DNA of 64,000 bases. It comes from UBA5158 sp963692955. Lineage in GTDB: Bacteria; Pseudomonadota; Gammaproteobacteria; DSM-16500. Position numbers and translations under genes: made by a program. Positions 50,801 through 62,800 of the stretch are shown piece by piece; within the stretch, counting starts at the first letter, position 1, and every line of letters begins with the position of its first letter. The notes under the pieces are model-generated. The model was given only the letters and a program-made list of their open reading frames with translations, made no database searches and had not been told where the DNA came from. The stretch lies in contig OY843587.1 in assembly GCA_963692955.1 (NCBI GenBank), positions 1,364,001-1,428,000 on the forward strand, read 5' to 3'.

Positions 50801-53800
50801 CATCAGAAGCGGTTACAGTTAAATTATATAAGTGATTAGTTTGATAATTTAATACTTGGCCAGAGGCAATTGAAATGACGCCTGTGGCTGCATTAATCGT
50901 AAATGCGGAAGAGCCGGTTCCAGATAAAGTATAAGTGATAGGGCTATTAACAACGCTAGTTGCGCTTGCTGTATAAACTGAAGTGCCTGGGCTAGTGCCT
51001 TCAAGAACAGACGTAGTTCCTGTAGTAGCAATCGTCGGAGCCACATCAGTCACATTTAAAGTGACAGCTTCAGTTGAAGATAACGTGCCGTCTGATGCAA
51101 TAACATTGAAACTGTAGCTAGGTTTCGTTTGATAATTCGCAACCGCTTTCAAAGTAACAGCACCAGTCGCGCTGTTAATATTAAAGAGACTAGCATCCGT
51201 CCCGCTCAAGGAATAAGTTAAGGTCGTGCCAGTCACATCCGTTGCTGAAGCAGTAAAGACTGGCGTGGTAATAGCTGTACCTTCCGTCACGCTAGTCGTC
51301 GCGGTAGCGGTAATGATTGGCGCAGTGTCGGTAACATTTAAGGTGACCGCTTCAGTTGAAGTCAACGTACCATCGGAAGCAACCACATTGAAACTGTAGC
51401 TGGGTTTTGATTGATAATTCGCGATCGCTTTTAAAGTAACCGCGCCGGTTGCGCTATTGATATTGAATAAACTCGCATCGGTACCGCTTAAAAAATACGT
51501 TAACGTCGTGCCAGAAACATCAGTTGCCGCGGCTGTAAACACAGGTGTGGTAATCGCGGTGCCTTCCACGACAGTCGTGGTAGCGGTGCTGCTAATGACT
51601 GGCGCTTTATCCGTTAAGTTAATCGTCAGCGCTTGAGTAGAGCTCAACGAACCATCAGAAGCCGTGACGGTTAAATTGTACGTTGGATTAGTTTGATAAT
51701 TTAACGTTTGTCCAGAAGCAACAGTGATCACGCCTGTGATTGCATTAATCGTAAATGCGGAAGAGCCGGTTCCAGATAAAGAATAAGTAATCGGACTGCC
51801 CACCACACTGGTCGCACTGGCTGTATAGACTGACGTGCCTGCCGCTGAACCTTCTTGAATGGAAGCGGTGCTGGTAGATGCAATCGTAGGAGCCACATCA
51901 GTAACGTTTAAAGTGACAGCTTCAGTTGAAGTCAAGGTACCATCAGATGCGATGACATTGAAACTATAGCTTGGTTTTGTTTGATAATTCGCAACCGCTT
52001 TCAAAGTAACGGCACCGGTCGCACTATTAATATTGAATAGAGCCGCATCGGTCCCACTTAAAGAATAAGAGAGTGTAGTGCCAGCAACATCGGTCGCTGA
52101 CGCAGTAAATACGGGTGTCGTAATTGCCGTGCCTTCAGTCACAGTCGTTGTTGCGGTACTGGTAATGACTGGCGCTTTATCAGTAACATTAATGGCGAGT
52201 GCTTGGGTTGAACTCAACGTGCCATCAGAAGCCGTAACAGTTAAATTATACGTTGGGTTAGTTTGATAATTTAATACTTGGCCAGAAGCAATTGAAATGA
52301 CGCCTGTGGCTGCATTAATCGTAAATGCGGAAGAGCCGGTTCCAGATAAGCTGTAAGTAATCGCACTGCCTACGACACTGGAAGCGCTCGCTGTATAAAC
52401 TGAAGTGCCTGGGGTGGTGCCTTCAAGAACGGACGTAGTTCCTGTAGTAGCAATCGTCGGAGCCACATCAGTCACATTTAAAGTGACAGCTTCAGTTGAA
52501 GATAACGTGCCGTCTGATGCAATAACATTGAAACTGTAGCTAGGTTTCGTTTGATAATTCGCAACCGCTTTCAAAGTAACAGCACCAGTCGCGCTGTTAA
52601 TATTAAAGAGACTAGCATCCGTCCCGCTCAAGGAATAAGTTAAGGTCGTGCCAGTCACATCCGTTGCTGAAGCAGTAAATACCGGTGTGGTAATGGCTGT
52701 ACCTTCCGTCACGCTAGTCGTCGCGGTAGCGGTAATGACTGGCGCAGTGTCGGTAACATTTAAGGTGACCGCTTCAGTTGAAGTCAACGTACCATCGGAA
52801 GCAACCACATTGAAACTGTAGCTGGGTTTTGATTGATAATTCGCGATCGCTTTTAAAGTAACGGCGCCGGTTGCGCTATTGATATTAAATAAACTCGCAT
52901 CGGTACCACTTAAAGAATACGTTAACGTCGTACCAGAAACATCGGTTGCAGCCGCTGTAAACACAGGTGTCGTAATCGCGGTGCCTTCCACGACGGTCGT
53001 GGTAGCGGAACTGCTAATGACTGGCGCTTTATCCGTTAAGTTAATCGTCAGCGCTTGAGTAGAGCTCAACGAACCATCAGAAGCCGTGACGGTTAAATTG
53101 TACGTTGGATTAGTTTGATAATTTAACGTTTGTCCAGAAGCAACAGTGATCACGCCTGTGATTGCATTAATCGTAAATGCGGAAGAGCCGGTTCCAGATA
53201 AGCTATAAGTGATCGGACTGCCGACCACACTGGTAGCACTGGCTGTATAGACTGACGTACCTGCCGCAGAACCTTCTTGAATGGAAGCGGTGCTGGTAGA
53301 TGCAATCGTAGGAGCAACATCAGTAACGTTTAAAGTGACAGCTTCAGTTGAAGTCAACGTACCATCGGAAGCGATAACATTGAAACTATAGCTTGGTTTT
53401 GTTTGATAATTCGCAACCGCTTTTAAAGTAACGGCACCGGTCGCACTATTAATATTGAATAGAGTCGCATCGGTCCCACTTAAAGAATAAGAGAGTGTAG
53501 TGCCAGTAACATCGGTCGCTGACGCAGTAAATACGGGTGTGGTAATTGCCGTACCTTCAGTCACAGTCGTTGTTGCGGTGCTGGTAATAACTGGCGCTTT
53601 ATCAGTAACATTAATGGTGAGTGCTTGTGTTGAACTTAACGTGCCATCAGAAGCGGTTACAGTTAAATTATATAAGTGATTAGTTTGATAATTTAATACT
53701 TGGCCAGAGGCAATTGAAATGACGCCTGTGGCTGCATTAATCGTAAATGCGGAAGAGCCGGTTCCAGATAAAGTATAAGTGATAGGGCTATTAACAACGC

Positions 53801-56800
53801 TAGTTGCGCTTGCTGTATAAACTGAAGTGCCTGGGCTAGTGCCTTCAAGAACAGACGTAGTTCCTGTAGTAGCAATCGTCGGAGCCACATCAGTCACATT
53901 TAAAGTGACAGCTTCAGTTGAAGATAACGTGCCGTCTGATGCAATAACATTGAAACTGTAGCTAGGTTTCGTTTGATAATTCGCAACCGCTTTCAAAGTA
54001 ACAGCACCAGTCGCGCTGTTAATATTAAAGAGACTAGCATCCGTCCCGCTCAAGGAATAAGTTAAGGTCGTGCCAGTCACATCCGTTGCTGAAGCAGTAA
54101 ATACCGGTGTGGTAATGGCTGTACCTTCCGTCACGCTAGTCGTCGCGGTAGCGGTAATGACTGGCGCAGTGTCGGTAACATTTAAGGTGACCGCTTCAGT
54201 GGAAGTCAACGTGCCATCGGAAGCAACCACATTGAAACTGTAGCTGGGTTTTGATTGATAATTCGCGATCGCTTTTAAAGTAACGGCGCCGGTTGCGCTA
54301 TTGATATTAAATAAACTCGCATCGGTACCACTTAAAGAATACGTTAACGTCGTACCAGAAACATCGGTTGCAGCCGCTGTAAACACAGGTGTCGTAATCG
54401 CGGTGCCTTCCACGACAGTCGTGGTAGCGGTGCTGCTAATGACTGGCGCTTTATCCGTTAAGTTAATCGTCAGCGCTTGAGTAGAGCTCAACGAACCATC
54501 AGAAGCCGTGACGGTTAAATTGTACGTTGGATTAGTTTGATAATTTAACGTTTGTCCAGAAGCAACAGTGATCACGCCTGTGATTGCATTAATCGTAAAT
54601 GCGGAAGAGCCGGTTCCTGATAAAGAATAAGTAATCGGACTGCCCACCACACTGGTAGCACTGGCTGTATAAACTGACGTGCCTGCCGCTGAACCTTCTT
54701 GAATGGAAGCGGTGCTGGTAGATGCAATTGTAGGAGCGACATCAGTAACGTTTAAAGTGACAGCTTCAGTTGAAGTCAACGTACCATCGGAAGCGATAAC
54801 ATTGAAACTATAGCTTGGTTTTGTTTGATAATTCGCAACCGCTTTCAAAGTAACGGCACCGGTCGCACTATTAATATTGAATAGAGCCGCGTCGGTCCCA
54901 CTTAAAGAATAAGAGAGTGTAGTGCCAGCAACATCGGTCGCTGACGCAGTAAATACGGGAGTCGTAATTGCCGTGCCTTCAGTCACAGTCGTTGTTGCGG
55001 TACTGGTAATGACCGGCGCTTTATCAGTAACGTTAATGGTGAGTGCTTGGGTTGAACTCAACGTGCCATCAGAAGCGGTGACAGTTAAATTATACGTAGG
55101 GTTAGTTTGATAATTTAATACTTGGCCAGAAGCAATTGAAATGACGCCTGTGGCTGCATTAATCGTAAATGCGGAAGAGCCGGTTCCAGATAAGCTGTAA
55201 GTAATCGCACTGCCTACGACACTGGAAGCGCTCGCTGTATAAACTGAAGTGCCTGGGCTAGTGCCTTCAAGAACAGACGTAGTTCCTGTAGTAGCAATCG
55301 TCGGAGCCACATCAGTCACATTTAAAGTGACAGCTTCAGTTGAAGATAACGTGCCGTCTGATGCAATAACATTGAAACTGTAGCTAGGTTTCGTTTGATA
55401 ATTCGCAACCGCTTTCAAAGTAACAGCACCAGTCGCGCTGTTAATATTAAAGAGACTAGCATCCGTCCCGCTCAAGGAATAAGTTAAGGTCGTGCCAGTC
55501 ACATCCGTTGCTGAAGCAGTAAAGACTGGCGTGGTAATAGCTGTACCTTCCGTCACGCTAGTCGTCGCGGTAGCGGTAATGATTGGCGCAGTGTCGGTAA
55601 CATTTAAGGTGACCGCTTCAGTTGAAGTCAACGTACCATCGGAAGCAACCACATTGAAACTGTAGCTGGGTTTTGATTGATAATTCGCGATCGCTTTTAA
55701 AGTAACCGCGCCGGTTGCGCTATTGATATTAAATAAACTCGCATCGGTACCACTTAAAGAATACGTTAACGTCGTACCAGAAACATCAGTTGCCGCGGCT
55801 GTAAATACAGGTGTGGTAATCGCGGTGCCTTCAACGACGGTAGTGGTAGCGGAACTACTAATGACTGGCGCTTTATCCGTTAAGTTAATCGTCAGCGCTT
55901 GAGTAGAGCTCAACGTACCATCAGAAGCCGTGACGGTTAAATTATACGTTGGATTAGTTTGATAATTTAACGTTTGTCCAGAAGCAATAGTGATGACGCC
56001 TGTCGTTGCATTAATCGTAAATGCGGAAGAGCCGGTTCCTGATAAAGAATAAGTAATCGGACTGCCCACCACACTGGTAGCACTGGCTGTATAGACTGAC
56101 GTGCCTGCCGCTGAACCTTCTTGAATGGAAGCGGTGCTGGTAGATGCAATCGTAGGAGCCACATCAGTAACGTTTAAAGTGACAGCTTCAGTTGAAGTCA
56201 AGGTACCATCAGATGCGATGACATTGAAACTATAGCTTGGTTTTGTTTGATAATTCGCAACCGCTTTCAAAGTAACGGCACCGGTCGCACTATTAATATT
56301 GAATAGAGCCGCATCGGTCCCACTTAAAGAATAAGAGAGTGTAGTGCCAGCAACATCGGTCGCTGACGCAGTAAATACGGGTGTCGTAATTGCCGTGCCT
56401 TCAGTCACAGTCGTTGTTGCGGTGCTGGTAATGACTGGCGCTTTATCAGTAACATTAATGGTGAGTGCTTGGGTTGAACTTAACGTGCCATCAGAAGCGG
56501 TTACAGTTAAATTATATAAGTGATTAGTTTGATAATTTAATACTTGGCCAGAGGCAATTGAAATGACGCCTGTGGCTGCATTAATCGTAAATGCGGAAGA
56601 GCCGGTTCCAGATAAAGTATAAGTGATAGGGCTATTAACAACGCTAGTTGCGCTTGCTGTATAAACTGAAGTGCCTGGGCTAGTACCTTCAAGAACGGAC
56701 GTAGTTCCTGTAGTAGCAATCGTCGGAGCCACATCAGTCACATTTAAAGTGACAGCTTCAGTTGAAGATAACGTGCCGTCTGATGCAATAACATTGAAAC

Positions 56801-59800
56801 TGTAGCTAGGTTTCGTTTGATAATTCGCAACCGCTTTCAAAGTAACAGCACCAGTCGCGCTGTTAATATTAAAGAGACTAGCATCCGTCCCGCTCAAGGA
56901 ATAAGTTAAGGTCGTGCCAGTCACATCCGTTGCTGAAGCAGTAAATACCGGTGTGGTAATGGCTGTACCTTCCGTCACGCTAGTCGTCGCGGTAGCGGTA
57001 ATGACTGGCGCAGTGTCGGTAACATTTAAGGTGACCGCTTCAGTGGAAGTCAACGTGCCATCGGAAGCAACCACATTGAAACTGTAGCTGGGTTTTGATT
57101 GATAATTCGCGATCGCTTTTAAAGTAACCGCGCCGGTTGCGCTATTGATATTAAATAAACTCGCATCGGTACCGCTTAAAGAATACGTTAATGTTGTACC
57201 AGAAACATCGGTTGCAGCCGCTGTAAACACAGGTGTCGTAATCGCGGTGCCTTCCACGACGGTCGTGGTAGCGGAACTGCTAATGACTGGCGCTTTATCC
57301 GTTAAGTTAATCGTCAGCGCTTGAGTAGAGCTCAACGTACCATCAGAAGCGATGACGGTTAAATTATACGTTGGATTAGTTTGATAATTTAACGTTTGTC
57401 CAGAAGCAACAGTGATCACGCCTGTGGTTGCATTAATCGTAAATGCGGAAGAGCCGGTTCCTGATAAGCTATAAGTGATCGGACTGCCCACCACACTAGT
57501 CGCACTCGCTGTATAGACTGATGTGCCTGCCGCTGAACCTTCTTGAATGGAAGCGGTGCTGGTAGATGCAATCGTAGGAGCAACATCAGTAACGTTTAAA
57601 GTGACAGCTTCAGTTGAAGTCAAGGTACCATCGGAAGCGATGACATTGAAACTATAGCTTGGTTTTGTTTGATAATTCGCAACCGCTTTTAAAGTAACGG
57701 CACCGGTCGCACTATTAATATTGAATAGAGCCGCATCGGTCCCACTTAAAGAATAAGAGAGTGTAGTGCCAGCAACGTCGGTCGCTGACGCGGTAAATAC
57801 GGGTGTCGTAATTGCCGTGCCTTCAGTCACAGTCGTTGTTGCGGTGCTGGTAATGACTGGCGCTTTATCAGTAACATTAATGGTGAGTGCTTGTGTTGAG
57901 CTCAACGTGCCATCAGAAGCCGTAACAGTTAAATTATACGTTGGGTTAGTTTGATAATTTAATACTTGGCCAGAGGCAATTGAAATGACGCCTGTGGCTG
58001 CATTAATCGTAAATGCGGAAGAGCCGGTTCCAGATAAAGTATAAGTGATAGGGCTGTTAACAACGCTAGTTGCGCTCGCTGTGTAAACTGAAGTGCCTGG
58101 GGTGGTGCCTTCGAGAACGGACGTAGTGCCTGTAGTAGCAATCGTCGGAGCCACATCAGTCACATTTAAAGTGACAGCTTCAGTTGAAGATAACGTGCCG
58201 TCTGATGCAATAACATTGAAACTGTAGCTAGGTTTCGTTTGATAATTCGCAACCGCTTTCAAAGTAACAGCACCAGTCACGCTGTTGATATTAAAGAGAC
58301 TAGCATCCGTCCCGCTCAAGGAATAAGTTAAGGTCGTGCCAGTCACATCCGTTGCTGAAGCAGTAAAGACTGGCGTGGTAATAGCTGTACCTTCCGTCAC
58401 GCTAGTCGTCGCGGTAGCGGTAATGACTGGCGCAGTGTCGGTAACATTTAAAGTGACCGCTTCAGTGGAAGTCAACGTGCCATCGGAAGCAACCACATTG
58501 AAACTGTAGCTGGGTTTTGATTGATAATTCGCAATCGCTTTTAAGGTAACCGCGCCGGTTGCGCTATTGATATTAAATAAACTCGCATCGGTACCACTTA
58601 AAGAATACGTTAACGTCGTACCAGAAACATCGGTTGCAGCCGCGGTAAACACAGGTGTCGTAATCGCGGTGCCTTCCACGACAGTCGTGGTAGCGGAACT
58701 GCTAATCACCGGCGCTTTATCGGTAACGTTAATAGTTAACGCTTGTGTAGAAGTTAACGTTCCGTCGGAAGCTATGACACTAAAATTATAACTAGATTTT
58801 AATTGATAATTTAAAACTTGCGACGGCGCGATGGAGATAACGCCGGTCGTTGCATTAATGGTAAACGCAGAAGCATCTGCGCCCGAAATACTATAAGTAA
58901 TTGGACTTCCTACTACACTTGACGCGCTAGCGGTATAAACTGTGGAACCTGCCGCTGTGCCTTCTTGAACGGATGCGGTACCGGAAGCGGTAATGGTCGG
59001 CGCGACATCAGTGACATTTAATGTCACCGCTTCAGTCGAAGTTAACGTGCCGTCGGATGCTATGACGTTGAAACTGTAGCTAGGTTTAGTTTGATAATTG
59101 GCAACCGCTTTTAAAGTAACGGCCCCCGTCGCGCTATTAATATTGAATAGTGCGGCATCAGTACCGCTCAACGAATAAGTTAATGTAGTTCCCGATATAT
59201 CCGTAGCAGAAGCAGTAAAGACAGGTGTCGTGATGGCTGTGCCTTCAGTCACTGTAGTAGTTGCGCTGCTGTTAATGACTGGCGCTTTGTCAGTGACATT
59301 AATCGTCAACGCTTGCGTCGAAGATAAAGTTCCGTCAGAAGCAGTAACCGTCAAATTATAAAGGTGATTAGTTTGATAATTTAAAACTTGTCCTGACGCA
59401 ATTGAAATTACGCCCGTGGCTGCGTTAATAGTAAATGCGGAAGAACCCGTCCCAGATAAACTGTAAGTAATCGCGCTCCCAACGACACTAGAAGCGCTCG
59501 CTGTATAAACTGAGGTTCCTGGAGCCGTGCCTTCGAGAACAGATGTAGTACCAGTAGAAGCAATCGTCGGAGCCACATCAGTCACATTTAAAGTAACAGC
59601 TTCAGTCGATGTCAACGTACCGTCTGAGGCAATAACATTGAAGCTATAGCTCGGTTTAGTTTGATAATTAGCAATCGCTTTCAAGCTAACTGCACCGGTT
59701 GCGCTATTAATAGTAAATAAACTCGCGTCGGTACCGCTTAAAGAATAAGTCAACGTCGTACCGGAAACATCTGACGCCGACGCGGTAAATACAGGTGTCG

Positions 59801-62800
59801 AGATCGCTGTGCCTTCAGTCACTGACGCCGTCGCGGTGCTGTTAATCACCGGCGCTTTATCAGTGATGGTAACTGTGAGTGCTTGCGTCGAAGTTAAGGT
59901 GCCATCAGAAGCGATGACGTTAAAACTATAAGAAGATTTCGTTTGATAATTTAAAACTTGTGCCGTCGCGACAGAGATAACGCCAGTTGTCGCATTAATT
60001 GTAAACGCTGACGCGTCCGCGCCGGATAAAGAATAAGTGATTGGGCTGTTAACTACGCTAGTTGCAGTCGCAGTGTAAACTGAACTACCAGGCGACGTGC
60101 CTTCTTGCACTGACGTAGTCGCCGTAGAAGGAATCGACGGCGCGACATCAGTGACATTTAAAGTGACTGCTTCAGTAGAAGTTAAGGTACCATCTGACGC
60201 GACGACATTAAAACTGTAACTAGGTTTAGTTTGATAATTAGCAACCGCTTTTAAGCTAACCGCACCGGTTGCGCTATTGATAGTAAATAAACTCGCGTCG
60301 GTACCGCTTAAAGAATATGTTAACGTCGTGCCGGAAACATCTGTCGCCGACGCAGTAAAGACTGGCGTAGTGATTGCTGTACCTTCAGTGACTGTAGTCG
60401 TCGCGGTACTATTAATCACCGGCGCTTTGTCAATTAAACTGATCGTCACCGCTTGCGTTGAACTCAATGTGCCATCGGAAGCAGTCACCGTTAAGCTATA
60501 TGCCGGATTCGTTTGATAATTTAATACTTGTCCAGATGCGATTGAAATCGCCCCCGTTGTGGAATTAATCGTGAAGGCTGATGACCCTGTACCAGATAAA
60601 GTATAAGTGATCGGGCTACCGACGACGCTCGTTGCACTTGCGGTATAAACTGTTGTGCCAGGTGCGGTGCCTTCTTGTATAGACGCACTGCCGGTAGCAG
60701 CGATGGTAGGCGCGACATCAGTGACATTCAAAGTAACAGCTTCGGTAGAAGTTAGCGTGCCATCCGAAGCAATGACATTAAAACTATAGCTAGGTTTAGT
60801 TTGATAATTTGCGACAGCTTTAAGTGTGACGACACCGGTGGAAGCGTTAATATTAAATAAACTTGAATCAGTACCGCTTAACGAATAAGTGATTGTTGTG
60901 CCACTCACATCCGTAGCAGAGGCGGTAAATACCGCGGTTGAAATAGGCGTGCCTTCCGTGACAGAAGCAGTCGCTGTGCTGCTGATGACGGGTGCTTTAT
61001 CCGTAATGTTAATCGTTAATGCTTGAGTGGAACTCAGCGATCCATCCGACGCGGTAACGGTAACATTGTAAAGATGGTTTGATTGGTAATTTAAAACTTG
61101 TCCTGTCGCGACAGAGATAACACCGGTCGTCGCGTTAATTGTAAACGCGGTTGCGCCGGTACCAGATAAACTATAAGTAATCGGACTGTTCACGACACTA
61201 GTCGCACTGGCAGTATAAACTGCCGTGCCAGGTGATGTGCCTTCTTGCACTGAGGTAGTACCCGTGGCAGGAATCGACGGCGCGACATCAGTAACATTTA
61301 ACGTCACGGCTTCAGTTGCAGTCAACGTACCGTCTGATGCGATAACATTAAAACTATAACTTGTTTTAGTTTGATAATTTGGAATAGCTTTGAGGGTCAC
61401 GGCGCCGGTTGAGCTATTGATGCTGAGCAAGCTTGCGTCGGTACCGCTTAAAGAATAAGTTAATGTCGTGCCGGTGACGTCCGTCGCCGAAGCGGTGAAG
61501 ACAGTGGTAGTAATCGGTGTACCTTCAGTAACACTCGTCGTCGCAGTGCTATTAATCACCGGTGCTCTATCCGTTAACGTCACGGTGAAAGCTTCTGTGG
61601 AAGTCAACGTGCCATCCGAAGCAATGATGCTAAAGTTATAACTTGATTTGGTTTGATAATTTAAATTAGCGCCACTTGCTACTGAGATAACGCCGGTCGT
61701 AGCATTAATAGTGAATGCAGAAGCATCCGCGCCCGTTATGCTGTAAGTTATTGGGTTATTTAGCGGGTTCGTCGCAGACGCAGTATAAACCGCTGTGCCA
61801 GCCGCACTGCCTTCGGCCACCGTTGTACTGCCGGAAGATGGGATAGTTGGAGCGACATCGGAGACATTGATCGTCACAGCCTCGGTGCCAACCAGCGCGT
61901 TAGTCGTTGCATCCGCGGCGTTGACCGTGATGCTATAGGATGATTTGGTCACATAGTTTGGAACAGATTTTAACGTGACGGCACCAGTGCTAGAGTTAAT
62001 ATTAAAGAGTGCAGCGTCGGTCCCCGTTAAAGAATAAATCATTGTCGTGCCAGCAGCGCCTGTCGCGGTGGCGGTATAAACTGTCGTGCTGGTCGAGGTG
62101 CCTTCGACAACGGTTGCGGTCGCGGCCGATGTAACGGTCGGTCTCACATCAGTGACTGATAAAACCACGGCTTTACTAGTCGTTTGCACGCCATCACTAG
62201 CAGTGACGCTAAAACTATAACTTGATTTCGTTTGAAAGTTTGAAATAGCTTTTAACGTCACCACGCCCGTGGAGGCATTAATATTAAAATAAGCTGCATC
62301 GGTGCCGGTAATAGCATAAGTCAGCGCCAAACTTTCTGGATCTGTTGCAGTATCAGTATAGACGGTAGTAGCTGTCGGTGTGCCTTCCGCGACAGTCGCT
62401 GTCGCTGCAGAAGTTATCACAGGCGGATCATAATTCGTTACCGTCGAAGCGATAGACAGTGCTGTGGTATTCACGCCGCCGTTCGCCGTACCGCCATTAT
62501 CAACGATTTGTTTTAAAGTAATCACTCGATTACCAATAGTCGGGGTGGCGGCGACATCTTGATATGTCATGGTATTGATAATGTTGCTTAAAACTGCGGG
62601 TGTTACACCGGCAGTTTTTGATAACGTAACAGTCGCTAAGCCACTTACAATTGAGACTGTGTAACTCATTCCATCGGTCGCCGTCGTGCCAGTGGCGCCA
62701 TTCACTAAAGCAATAGTTGAACCATCAACGATTAATTGTTCCGCTGCGTCAACGACATTGCTCACGGTCAGCGTTAACGATTGAATCATTTGCCCAGAAT

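Noticed and set aside
42124..57954. Series of identical ~62-codon plus-strand ORFs at 1,422- or 2,844-bp spacing inside the giant gene
   Set aside because: They are antisense shadows of the repeated domains. They lack ribosome sites, encode low-complexity Val/Ala-rich peptides, and recur only because the sense gene repeats.
41088..58715. CRISPR array or mobile-element repeats
   Set aside because: The repeats are coding, in frame, multiples of three and adjoin each other without spacers; no cas or transposase genes are present.
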